This document shows, piece by piece, positions 5,740-13,458 of a stretch of 42,423 bases of DNA (the stretch's first letter is position 1; each line of letters starts with the position of its first letter). This DNA is from Firmicutes bacterium CAG:646 (GTDB lineage: Bacteria; Bacillota; Clostridia; Lachnospirales; Lachnospiraceae). A model generated the notes under the pieces. The model was given only the letters and a program-made list of their open reading frames with translations, was not told where the DNA came from and did no database searches. The translations under genes and the position numbers were made by a program. The DNA is taken from assembly GCA_000432335.1 (NCBI GenBank), contig HF995395.1, positions 1 to 42,423 of the forward strand, given 5' to 3'.

Positions 5740-7029
5740 ATGACATATACTATTTGGGATTTACTGGCTTTTTTTCTGATTTATTCCTTTTTTGGCTGGG
5801 TGATTGAAGTAGGCGTGATGGCAATAAAGGAAAGAAGATTTTGCAACAGGGGATTTCTGAATCTTCCCGTATGTCTGACTTACGGGATAAGTCTGGATAT
5901 ACTGATACTGATTTTCCCGACCTGGAGAGGAAATCTTCTGATCCAGGCAGTGGCAGTGATGGCAGTAACATCGGCAGTGGAAGTGCTGGCAGGTTTTATG
6001 GTAAAAAGAATTTGGAAGAACACGCTGTGGCATTATGAGAGTCATACCATTTTTAGCGGAGAAAAAACAGGTTTTCTGTATTCCATGCTCCATACGGCAG
6101 CGACGATGATAACGATTTATCTGATTCAGCCGGTGATTTATATGGCGGTAAGTCTGGTGCCGGGAACTTTGCTGAAGGCGCTGTGCCTGACCGGAATGGT
6201 TATGATCGTACTGGATCTGTTTACTGTACTGTATGCAGCCAGGAAGGGAATATCCAGAAAGAGTCTGGGAAGGCTGAACAGAAAAGGGAAGAAAGCGCTG
6301 GGAAATTGGATTTATCAGAGTGTATGGGGAAGACTGAATAAGGCGTATCCGCAGATGGAACAGGTAAAAGAGACGGAGGATTCCTGCTATATCTTTGCCC
6401 AGGGCGTTTGTTTCGACAAACTGGTATGGGTTTTCTTGATTTGCGCGCTTGTAGGAGATGGAATAGAAACGGTGTTTTGCAGGGTCACGGCGGGGGTCTG
6501 GATGAGTCGTTCCAGCGTAATCTACGGTCCTTTTAGTATTGTATGGGGGATCGGAGCCGTTTTGCTTACCGTTGTGTTACAGAGGTTGGCAGGGAAAGAA
6601 GACCGTTATGTATTCTTCGCCGGATGTATCTTAGGGGGAGTTTATGAGTATCTTTGCAGTGTATTTACGGAGATTTTTCTGGGAATGACTTTCTGGGACT
6701 ATAGTAAGATGCCGTTTAATATAGGGGGACGTACGAATCTTTTGTACTGTGTTTTCTGGGGAATTCTTTCCGTAGGGTGGGTGAAAATCTGCTATCCCCG
6801 GATCAGCAGGTGGATAGAAAAGATTCCGCCTCTGGGAGGGAAGATCGCCACCTGGATTTTACTGGTTTTGATGATCTGCAACGGTCTTATTTCCGCGGCT
6901 GCTATGATACGATATGTGGAAAGAAAAGATGGCGTGGCAGCGGAAAATAGTGTAGAAGATTTTTTGGATGACAAGTACCCGGATGCTCTGGTAGAGTGGG
7001 TATGGCCGAATATGAAAGTAGAAAAATAA
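5740..7029 (+). CDS. Duplicated CmpB-type (putative ABC transporter) membrane protein
   Basis: A 429-aa polytopic membrane protein of the family annotated as putative ABC-transporter type IV / CmpB. The family signature appears twice. The N-terminal copy reads FFGWVIEVGVMAIKERRFCN then RGFLNLPVCLTYGI. The second half has the matching series GDGIETVFCRVTAGV then SSVIYGPFSIVWGIG and later GGVYEYLCSVFTEIFLG. A charged loop (about residues 165-215) joins the halves. This suggests an internal duplication giving a two-module protein. No ATPase gene is adjacent, so the transporter label is nominal and the substrate unknown. It sits between the S24-like regulator (12 bases upstream) and the symporter (18 bases downstream) in one likely operon. 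The ribosome site is GAGGTG. Confidence 0.75.
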   Translation: MTYTIWDLLAFFLIYSFFGWVIEVGVMAIKERRFCNRGFLNLPVCLTYGISLDILILIFPTWRGNLLIQAVAVMAVTSAVEVLAGFMVKRIWKNTLWHYESHTIFSGEKTGFLYSMLHTAATMITIYLIQPVIYMAVSLVPGTLLKALCLTGMVMIVLDLFTVLYAARKGISRKSLGRLNRKGKKALGNWIYQSVWGRLNKAYPQMEQVKETEDSCYIFAQGVCFDKLVWVFLICALVGDGIETVFCRVTAGVWMSRSSVIYGPFSIVWGIGAVLLTVVLQRLAGKEDRYVFFAGCILGGVYEYLCSVFTEIFLGMTFWDYSKMPFNIGGRTNLLYCVFWGILSVGWVKICYPRISRWIEKIPPLGGKIATWILLVLMICNGLISAAAMIRYVERKDGVAAENSVEDFLDDKYPDALVEWVWPNMKVEK

Positions 7030-7047
7030 AGAAAGTGAGAAAACTGT

Positions 7048-8448
7048 ATGAATGAAATTCTGACGAAGATCAATGATGTGATGTATACCTATGTTTTGAT
7101 CGTGCTTTTGGCAGGTGTGGGCATATATTTCACCATTCGCACCAAAGGTGTTCAGCTGCGGCTTTTTAAGGATGCGATCCGATCGCTGATGGAAAAGGCA
7201 GGAACGGGAACAGATGGAAAGAAAAAGGTTTCTTCTTTTCAGGCGCTTATGATCTCCACAGCATCCCGGGTAGGTACTGGAAATATAGCCGGAATCGCTA
7301 CGGCGATCGCGGCAGGGGGACCGGGCGCAGTTTTCTGGATGTGGGTGATGGCTGTGATCGGAGGAGCTTCTGCATTTGTGGAGAGTACGCTGGCGCAGAT
7401 CTACAAGGTAAAAGACGGGGAAGGATTCCGTGGAGGTCCTTCCTATTATATGGAGAAAGCACTGGGAAAACGATGGCTGGGAATTCTGTTTTCCGTATTG
7501 CTGATCATCTGTTTTGCTTATGGATTTAACGGATTGCAGGCATTTAATATTTCTTCCGCTATGGAATACTATATTTCTGACTATTCGAATTCTATTTATC
7601 CGGTACTTTTGGGGATTCTTCTGGCAGCGGCTACAGCAGCAGTGATCTGGGGCGGTGTTCATCGGATCGGATTTATCACATCGGTAATGGTGCCAGTGAT
7701 GGCAACGATCTATATTTTGATCGGTCTTGTGACGATGGCGCTTCATATCCGTGAGCTTCCTCAGGTGTTTGCGATGATTCTGGAGAATGCTTTTGACTTT
7801 CAGGCTATGGCAGGGGGGCTGGCAGGAAGCGCCGTGGTGATCGGTATTAAAAGAGGACTGTTTTCCAATGAAGCAGGTATGGGAAGCGCGCCCAATGCAT
7901 CAGCGTCCGCAGAAGTGGATCATCCGGTGAAACAGGGGCTGGTGCAGGTGATTTCTGTATTTATCGACACCCTGCTGATCTGTTCCAGTACAGCGATGAT
8001 GCTTCTGGTATCTGGCGTGGAGGGAAAACCGGAAGTTTTAGACGGGATTCCTTTTGTGCAGGCGGCTATCCGGGAAAATGTGGGAGAATGGGGCATTCAT
8101 TTTATCACATTTTCTATCTTTGCATTTGCTTTCAGTAGTCTTGTGGGAAACTATTATTATGCGGAATCAAATATTTTGTTTATCAAGAACAATAAGGTGC
8201 TTCTCTTTTTCTTCCGTATCAGTTGTATCGTGGCGATTTTCCTTGGAACACAGGCAGACTTTTCCCTGATGTGGAATATTGCGGATATTACTATGGGATG
8301 TATGGCGATTGTAAATATTGTGGCTATCTTTTTGTTGGGAGGAATTGTATTCCGGGCGCTGGATCATTATGAGAAGCAAAGAAAATCGGGAAAACCGATC
8401 AAGTTTAAGGGGACGGATATAGGGATTTCCGATACCGTATGGAAATAG
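7048..8448 (+). CDS. Alanine/glycine:cation symporter (AgcS family)
   Basis: A 466-aa transporter of the AGCS family, which takes up alanine or glycine with Na+ or H+. Family motifs are intact: SRVGTGNIAGIATAIAAGGP, GAVFWMWVMAVIGGASAFVE and RGLFSNEAGMGSAPNASA. About ten or more membrane helices are apparent, starting at residues 11-28. The length fits the family. The start ATG at 7048 has GAAAGTGAG upstream and lies 18 bases after the CmpB-type gene. Substrate choice between Ala and Gly cannot be read from the sequence. Confidence 0.93.
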   Translation: MNEILTKINDVMYTYVLIVLLAGVGIYFTIRTKGVQLRLFKDAIRSLMEKAGTGTDGKKKVSSFQALMISTASRVGTGNIAGIATAIAAGGPGAVFWMWVMAVIGGASAFVESTLAQIYKVKDGEGFRGGPSYYMEKALGKRWLGILFSVLLIICFAYGFNGLQAFNISSAMEYYISDYSNSIYPVLLGILLAAATAAVIWGGVHRIGFITSVMVPVMATIYILIGLVTMALHIRELPQVFAMILENAFDFQAMAGGLAGSAVVIGIKRGLFSNEAGMGSAPNASASAEVDHPVKQGLVQVISVFIDTLLICSSTAMMLLVSGVEGKPEVLDGIPFVQAAIRENVGEWGIHFITFSIFAFAFSSLVGNYYYAESNILFIKNNKVLLFFFRISCIVAIFLGTQADFSLMWNIADITMGCMAIVNIVAIFLLGGIVFRALDHYEKQRKSGKPIKFKGTDIGISDTVWK

Positions 8449-8485
8449 TGTTGGGAGAAAAAGATTACAAATCTCTCTTTAATTA

Positions 8486-8518
8486 TTACGGAAATATGAC
8501 AGAAATTTACGGAAATAT
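8486..8518 (+). repeat. Direct repeat upstream of the NlpC/P60 gene
   Basis: TTACGGAAATAT occurs at 8486-8497 and again at 8507-8518, exactly 21 bases (two helical turns) apart and just upstream of the promoter. A related TTACAGAAAT follows at 8580-8589. The spacing suits an activator binding on one DNA face. Confidence 0.6.
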
Positions 8519-8529
8519 AGAAAAAAGGG

Positions 8530-8558
8530 TTGATGTTTGATGGAAAAGATGGTAGTAT
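8530..8558 (+). promoter_or_regulatory. Promoter of the NlpC/P60 hydrolase gene
   Basis: TTGATG, 17-base spacer, TAGTAT. The predicted start near 8565 gives a leader of about 70 bases. Confidence 0.65.
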
Positions 8559-8578
8559 AAAAAGCGAGCAACCGAAAT

Positions 8579-8595
8579 ATTACAGAAATCTTACA
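8579..8595 (-). promoter_or_regulatory. WalR-like site in the hydrolase leader
   Basis: On the minus strand TGTAAG-N5-TGTAAT, an 11/12 match to the WalR (YycF) consensus TGTWAH-N5-TGTWAH, placed just downstream of the predicted transcription start. WalRK controls cell-wall hydrolase genes in Firmicutes, which fits the downstream gene. No walRK genes are in the window. Confidence 0.4.
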
Positions 8596-8637
8596 AATCA
8601 GATAACAAAACAGTAGATATAGGAGAGATTTATAAGC

Positions 8638-10101
8638 ATGAAAAAAAGAGTAGTATGTGCGGTTCTGGGACTGGTTATGATGTTGTCACAGACATTTACT
8701 GTACTGGCAAAGACAGAAGAGCAGCTGCAGCAGGAAAAATCCCAGGCACAGAGCCAGTTAAGTGAGACCAACGCAGTGATTAACAGCCTGTCTGAAAAAC
8801 AGACACAGGTTCAGGCGCAGATCAATGCCATGGATGGAGATATGGTGGATCTGATGATTCAGATTGACGCTACAAAAGCGGATATTACAAGTACGGAAGA
8901 AAGTATCAGTCAGAAAGAGACGGATATTACTGATAAGACTGCTGAGATCGAGGAGAGCAAAGAGAATCTTGCGGAGGCTGAAAAAGTCAGAGACAAGCAG
9001 TATCAGGATATGAAGAAGCGTATCCAGTACATATATGAGCATGGCGGAAGTGAAGTGTGGGTAAATATGCTGACAGGCTCTGAGGACGTATCTTCTTTCC
9101 TGAATCGTGCAGAGTATGCGCAGAGTATGCATGAGTATGACAGAGAGCAGCTGGACGAATATATAGCAGTGGTAGATCAGGTAACAGAACTGAAGAGTAC
9201 ACTGGAGACGCAGAAAGCAGATCTGGAGACGCAGAAGGCATCTCTGGAATCTCAGGAAGCAGATCTGGAAGTGCAGCAGGCAGATCTGCAGTCTCAGATG
9301 GATGCGATGAAAGCGACAAACAGCGATTATGCTGCGCAGATTGAAGCGGCACAGCAGCAGGCATCCGAGATCAGTAATCTGATCGCACAGCAGGATGCAG
9401 AATTGCAGCGTCTGGCAGAGGAGAGAAGAAAAGCGGAGGAAGAAGCTGCCCGTAAAGCAGCGGAAGAAGAAGCCGCTCGCCAGGCAGCAGCAGAAGAGGC
9501 AGAGAGACAGCAGGCTGCCCGTGAAGAAGAAGCAAGACAGGAAGCAGCAAGAGAAGAAGCTTCCAGAGAGGAAGCTGCAGAACAGCAGAATCACACTTCC
9601 GATCGTCAGGAAGCAGAGAGCAACAGTTCCAGCAATGGTGGAGACAGTTCTGAACAGCAGAACAGTTCTTCCCAGGGAAACAATGATTCTCAGGAAAGCA
9701 GTTCCTCTAAGGAAGAAACTTCTTCCGGAAGTGTTTCCAGCGGCGGTTCTACAGGAGAGGCTATCGTAGCTTATGCCGATCAGTTTGTAGGCAATCCGTA
9801 TGTATGGGGAGGAAATTCTCTGACAAACGGAATTGACTGTTCTCATTTTGTATATCAGGTGTTGAAAAACTGTGGAGTGTACAGTGGTGGTTATACTACT
9901 TCAGCAGGTTGGAGAACACTGGGTAAACCAGTTGCCAGTCTGTCGGAAGCGAGAGCAGGAGATGTCCTTTGCTATTCCGGTCATGTGGCTATTTATGATG
10001 GACATGGTGGGATTGTAGAGGCAAAGGGAAGCAAATGGGGCATTACCCATGACAGAAGCGCTAATTATAAAACTATTCTGGCAATCAGAAGATTTACCTG
10101 A
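8638..10101 (+). CDS. Secreted NlpC/P60 peptidoglycan hydrolase with coiled coil
   Basis: A 487-aa secreted cell-wall endopeptidase of PcsB/CwlO-like layout. A signal peptide occupies residues 1-24 (cleavage after VLA). A long coiled coil follows (about 25-315), including five heptad repeats near 189-223 and a Glu/Ala/Arg-rich stretch. Then comes a Ser/Gly/Glu/Asn linker (about 320-375), and a C-terminal NlpC/P60 domain (about 378-487). The catalytic Cys401 is in NGIDCSHFVYQ and His449 in SGHVAIYDG; the third polar residue is probably Glu in GGIVEAKG, less certain. NlpC/P60 enzymes cleave gamma-D-Glu-diamino acid bonds; the coiled coil usually keeps the enzyme inactive until engaged by an FtsEX-type partner, which is family knowledge and not shown here. 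It has its own promoter and terminator. Confidence 0.93.
   Translation: MKKRVVCAVLGLVMMLSQTFTVLAKTEEQLQQEKSQAQSQLSETNAVINSLSEKQTQVQAQINAMDGDMVDLMIQIDATKADITSTEESISQKETDITDKTAEIEESKENLAEAEKVRDKQYQDMKKRIQYIYEHGGSEVWVNMLTGSEDVSSFLNRAEYAQSMHEYDREQLDEYIAVVDQVTELKSTLETQKADLETQKASLESQEADLEVQQADLQSQMDAMKATNSDYAAQIEAAQQQASEISNLIAQQDAELQRLAEERRKAEEEAARKAAEEEAARQAAAEEAERQQAAREEEARQEAAREEASREEAAEQQNHTSDRQEAESNSSSNGGDSSEQQNSSSQGNNDSQESSSSKEETSSGSVSSGGSTGEAIVAYADQFVGNPYVWGGNSLTNGIDCSHFVYQVLKNCGVYSGGYTTSAGWRTLGKPVASLSEARAGDVLCYSGHVAIYDGHGGIVEAKGSKWGITHDRSANYKTILAIRRFT
9202..9306 (+). repeat. Five 21-bp tandem repeats encoding coiled-coil heptads
   Basis: Five consecutive 21-base units encode LETQKAD, LETQKAS, LESQEAD, LEVQQAD and LQSQMDA. 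The first two are nearly identical in DNA (CTGGAGACGCAGAA start). The array is prone to copy-number change in steps of one heptad. Confidence 0.75.
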
Positions 10102-10131
10102 TAAAACTATAGTAAAGGTATATGAATCAGA

Positions 10132-10177
10132 AGAGGGAGACATATGTTTCGAAAAGAATCTTATGTCCCCTCTTTTT
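10132..10177 (+). terminator. Terminator of the NlpC/P60 gene
   Basis: AGAGGG-(A)-GACATA pairs with TATGTC-CCCTCT (12 pairs, one bulged A), followed by TTTTT. Confidence 0.85.
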
Positions 10178-10251
10178 CTTATGAGAAAATTGCGGTATAA
10201 TAAAAATACAGCGATAAGCTGTGAAAGAAGCGGACATAGAAGGAAAACAGA

Positions 10252-11064
10252 ATGGATAAAAAGATTTTAGTGATGAATGATCTTCCCGGTTATGGGAAGG
10301 TGGCTTTAGCGGCCGCTCAGCCGATTTTGTCTCATTTCGGTTATCATGTATATAATCTTCCTACTGCGCTGGTATCTAATACTTTAAATTATGGGAAATA
10401 TCAAATTTTAGATACGACGGAATATATGCGGGAAACGGTAAAAGTATGGCAGGAGCTGGGATTTGCTTTTGATGTTGTTATGACGGGATTTATCGTATCT
10501 CATGAACAGCTCCTGTTTGTCAAAGAATTTTGTGAGATGCAGGCGGATAGAGGAACAAAGATTATTGTAGATCCGATTATGGGAGATTATGGAAGGCTGT
10601 ATCATGGAGTATCAGATCAGACGGTACAGAGGATGCGGGAGCTTTGTAAAAGCGCCGATTATGTGATTCCAAACTTTACAGAAGCCACATTCCTTGCGGA
10701 TGTTTATAAGGAGCAGCTACAAGTGAATGAAAAGCAGATAGGGGAATTGGTGGATAAGCTGCGTGGGAAGAGAGCTCAGTCGGTGGTGATTACCAGCGTT
10801 CCTCTGGAGGGAGAGCAGGCAGTAGTTGGCTATGATAAAGAAAGCGGAGAACGGTTTTTCTTTCCCTATGAACAGATTCCAACTAAATTTCCGGGGACGG
10901 GAGATATCTTTTCTGCTCTTATGATGGCAGAATTATTGGGCGGAAAGCGCCTGAAGGATGCAGTGGGATTTGCTATGAGACAACTGGAAAAGATGCTAAC
11001 GGTAAATGTAAAGCAGTTGGAGAAGTACGGGGAGTTATCTTTGGAACCGCTGTTTCAGAAATAG
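10252..11064 (+). CDS. Pyridoxal/pyridoxamine kinase (PdxK/PdxY-like)
   Basis: A 270-aa ribokinase-fold kinase of the clostridial pyridoxamine kinase group, which phosphorylates B6 vitamers in salvage of pyridoxal phosphate. Diagnostic blocks are VMNDLPGYGKVAL at the N-terminus, VDPIMGDYG, the YVIPNFTEATFL region, and PGTGDIFSALMMAELL. In the last the GTGD motif forms the anion hole and holds the catalytic Asp. The length is normal. A TATAAT at 10196-10201 could be its -10 box, with no convincing -35. larB follows after 48 bases in the same direction. The exact vitamer preference is not visible. Confidence 0.88.
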   Translation: MDKKILVMNDLPGYGKVALAAAQPILSHFGYHVYNLPTALVSNTLNYGKYQILDTTEYMRETVKVWQELGFAFDVVMTGFIVSHEQLLFVKEFCEMQADRGTKIIVDPIMGDYGRLYHGVSDQTVQRMRELCKSADYVIPNFTEATFLADVYKEQLQVNEKQIGELVDKLRGKRAQSVVITSVPLEGEQAVVGYDKESGERFFFPYEQIPTKFPGTGDIFSALMMAELLGGKRLKDAVGFAMRQLEKMLTVNVKQLEKYGELSLEPLFQK

Positions 11065-11112
11065 AAAAATGTCGGGGGCAAAGGATGGAAGCTTTGCAGA
11101 AAGAGGGACAGC

Positions 11113-11871
11113 ATGGAAGTACGAGAGATTCTTGAAAAATTTAAAGAGGGAGAAATATCCCTGGAAGATACGGAACAATATTTGCGCAGAGCGCCATTTG
11201 ATGAAATGGGGTATGCGAAACTGGATATGCATCGGAAACTTCGTTCTGGATTTCCAGAAGTGATTTTTTGCAGTGGAAAGGCAGACGAACATTTGTTGCC
11301 GATCGTAGAGCGTCTGTATGAGGAAAATGGGGAGGTATTTGGCACCAGAGCGACGAAAGAGCAGTATGAGATGCTCCGGGAGCATTTGCCTCAGATTCAG
11401 TATGATCCCATCTCCCGGATCATAAAGCTGGAAAAAGAAAAGAAAGAGAGAAGCGGTCTGATTGCTGTCTGTACTGCCGGGACAGCGGATATTCCGGTGG
11501 CAGAAGAAGCGGCGCAGACAGCAGAATATTTTGGGGCTAAAGTAGAAAGGATTTACGATGTGGGAGTGGCGGGAATTCATCGCCTGTTTTCCCGGCTGGA
11601 TGTGATCCAGCGGGCAAACTGTGTGATCGCAGTGGCAGGGATGGAAGGCGCTCTTGCCAGTGTATTGGGAGGTCTGGTGGACAAGCCAGTGATCGCAGTC
11701 CCCACTTCTGTAGGCTATGGGGCAAGTATGCATGGGCTTTCCGCCCTTTTGACGATGATCAATTCCTGCGCCAATGGTATAGCAACTGTGAATATAGATA
11801 ATGGCTACGGCGCAGGTTATATTGCCACGCAGATCAACCGGATGGGGACGGCTGCAGGTAGACCAAAGTAG
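11113..11871 (+). CDS. larB: LarB, nickel-pincer cofactor biosynthesis
   Basis: A 252-aa LarB protein (pyridinium-3,5-biscarboxylic acid mononucleotide synthase). It carboxylates and hydrolyses nicotinic acid adenine dinucleotide in the first step of nickel-pincer nucleotide synthesis for lactate racemase and related enzymes. The C-terminal two thirds is the PurE-like domain with VCTAGTADIPVAEEA, YDVGVAGIHRL, VAGMEGALASVLGG, PTSVGYGASMHGLSALL and NSCANGIATVNIDNGYGAGY. The start ATG follows AGAGGGACAG. larC and larE, normally adjacent, are not next to it: a terminator and an ECF sigma gene come next. Coupling with the B6 kinase is by position only. Confidence 0.92.
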   Translation: MEVREILEKFKEGEISLEDTEQYLRRAPFDEMGYAKLDMHRKLRSGFPEVIFCSGKADEHLLPIVERLYEENGEVFGTRATKEQYEMLREHLPQIQYDPISRIIKLEKEKKERSGLIAVCTAGTADIPVAEEAAQTAEYFGAKVERIYDVGVAGIHRLFSRLDVIQRANCVIAVAGMEGALASVLGGLVDKPVIAVPTSVGYGASMHGLSALLTMINSCANGIATVNIDNGYGAGYIATQINRMGTAAGRPK

Positions 11872-11910
11872 ATAGAAGAATTAAGATAACTATTAAAAGA
11901 AGTAATTTAG

Positions 11911-11950
11911 GATAAGAATTTTTGGCTTTCAAGAATTCTTATCTTTTTTT
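11911..11950 (+). terminator. Terminator after larB
   Basis: Perfect 10-bp stem GATAAGAATT / AATTCTTATC with a 13-base loop, then seven T. Confidence 0.9.
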
Positions 11951-12149
11951 ATAAGAAAATCAATAATTTTATGTAATATTTAGAGGGAATCAGGTGTCAA
12001 ATAAATAGTAGGGGATATATTGAAAAATTTGGGAGGTGATGAGAAAACATTTAAACGATTCGCTACATAAATTTATCAGTGTGAAATTAAAAAAGGAGAA
12101 TGAAAGAAGAGTTAAGATCGTGTATTTTAGTGGGGAAGGGGGAAAGAAT

Positions 12150-12644
12150 TTGGCGATAAAAATAAATGAGGAGTTATTCAAGAAACTAGTTACTCAATAT
12201 GGAAACAGTATATTGCGGATGTGCTATATGTATTTAAAAGATTATCAACTGGCAGAAGATGTTACTCAGGAAACTTTTTTGCAGGTATGGAATAAGTATG
12301 AAACATTTGAAAATAAGTCTTCTGAAAAAACGTGGATTACACGTATAGCAATCAATCGATGTAAAAATTGCATGAGAGCATCGTGGTTTAAGAGGATTAG
12401 CATAGAAGAACTACCGGAAATTTTTGAAAATGATAGCAGTGAAATGATCTTAAATAAGGGGACAATATCATTGAAAATTATGAAATTACCTCAGAAATAC
12501 AGAGAGGTGATATTACTGTATTATTATCAGGAGTTATCTGTAAAGGAAATTTCTGCTGTTCTAAATCAAAAAGAAACAACAATATTACAACGACTAAAAA
12601 GAGCTAGGGAATGTCTGAAACCACGATTGCAGGAGGTGTTGTGA
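12150..12644 (+). CDS. ECF-type RNA polymerase sigma factor
   Basis: A sigma-70 family extracytoplasmic-function sigma factor of 164 aa. Region 2 includes YGNSILRMCYMYLKDYQLAE then DVTQETFLQVW; region 4 reads LPQKYREVILLYYYQELSVK then EISAVLNQKETTILQRLKRA. TTG at 12150 was chosen because the family N-terminus starts there and AAGGGGGAAAG lies just upstream. The same frame is open to 12036, but that extension does not look like an ECF protein and its GGGAGG sits too close to its ATG. The stop codon overlaps the ATG of the anti-sigma gene (TGATG), giving translational coupling. The region is more AT-rich than its neighbours, suggesting acquisition. No ECF-type promoter was identified upstream. 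Confidence 0.85.
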   Translation: MAIKINEELFKKLVTQYGNSILRMCYMYLKDYQLAEDVTQETFLQVWNKYETFENKSSEKTWITRIAINRCKNCMRASWFKRISIEELPEIFENDSSEMILNKGTISLKIMKLPQKYREVILLYYYQELSVKEISAVLNQKETTILQRLKRARECLKPRLQEVL

Positions 12645-13435
12645 TGACGGTAAGGGATCAAATTGATTACGAGTTACAGAACATAAAGCTGCCTGAAAAT
12701 TTTGAGAGGAAAATATTACATAATGTGAAACCCAAAAAGACGAAATGGAAATATCAGATAGCAGTTCTAATTTTATGTTTTATATTGGGAGGTACAACCG
12801 TTTATGCAGGTTATGTTATTCTAAATAAAATAAATATAAATAGAGAAATGCTTCCGGATCTGCAGCCGATGAAAAAAAAGGAAACAAAAAAATTGATTGC
12901 AGATCAGGATGAAATAGGGGATTATAGAAAAGAATACGATACTTATGATGCTTTATGTGAGGAATTAGGAATTAAATTTTTAAATTCTGATTTGTCGAAG
13001 AATAATACGTTGATGATGATTCAAAGAAAAACAGATAATGAAAATTGGGAAGAAATAAGGATAAGTCCGTATATTTTAGGTGATATATCTAAGATAGAAA
13101 AGGTGGAGGGAGAAAATTTTTATTCTTGGGAAAGAGGAAAGGAATATGCGGCTCCAGTGGATCTGTTAATTGAAATTATTTCCAGTGAAAAACAATTAAA
13201 GAGTGGGTGGGAAAAAGATTATCTGGAAACCTTTGCGTTTGTGGAAAGCTATCAGTCAAAACAAGGATATCTGGTTAATATTTTACAAGATACTACGATA
13301 GAAGAAAAAGATAGAAATATGGGATATAAATCTAAATGTTATGCGATTTTTGTTGCAGATGGAATTAGATATACTTTAAGTGGTTCGATAGAGTTAGAAA
13401 AAATGAAAGAACTTGTGGATTCTATGCATTATTGA
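12644..13435 (+). CDS. Probable membrane anti-sigma factor
   Basis: A 263-aa single-pass membrane protein likely to hold the upstream ECF sigma factor inactive. About 35 N-terminal residues are cytoplasmic, a membrane segment follows (IAVLILCFILGGTTVYAGYV), and then an outer domain of about 200 residues. The HxxxCxxC zinc motif of classic ZAS anti-sigma factors is absent. The C-terminal part (YAIFVADGIRYTLSGSIELE) resembles the DUF4367-type domain seen in clostridial anti-sigma proteins. The ATG at 12644 is used because AGGAGG precedes it by a suitable distance and it overlaps the sigma stop. The role is inferred from this coupling and the topology; the signal sensed is unknown. Confidence 0.75.
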   Translation: MTVRDQIDYELQNIKLPENFERKILHNVKPKKTKWKYQIAVLILCFILGGTTVYAGYVILNKININREMLPDLQPMKKKETKKLIADQDEIGDYRKEYDTYDALCEELGIKFLNSDLSKNNTLMMIQRKTDNENWEEIRISPYILGDISKIEKVEGENFYSWERGKEYAAPVDLLIEIISSEKQLKSGWEKDYLETFAFVESYQSKQGYLVNILQDTTIEEKDRNMGYKSKCYAIFVADGIRYTLSGSIELEKMKELVDSMHY

Positions 13436-13458
13436 GGGGAGTTTAAAACTCCCCTTTT
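13436..13458. terminator. Terminator after the sigma/anti-sigma pair
   Basis: GGGGAGTTT-A-AAACTCCCC followed by TTTT on the plus strand. It overlaps the end of the convergent AraC gene and may serve both, although the minus strand lacks a T-run. Confidence 0.75.

Noticed and set aside
9202..9306. Short regular repeats considered as a CRISPR array
   Set aside because: The repeats are contiguous, without spacers, and encode heptads in frame.
8758..9846. A 362-codon open frame on the minus strand opposite the NlpC/P60 gene
   Set aside because: It mirrors the repetitive coiled-coil and Ser-rich codons of the plus-strand gene. The product is Cys/Leu/Phe-rich without any domain, and no start with a ribosome site was found.
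12036..12149. N-terminal extension of the ECF sigma factor from GTG 12036 or ATG 12039
   Set aside because: The extension does not resemble ECF proteins, the ribosome site is too close to the ATG, and TTG 12150 has better support.
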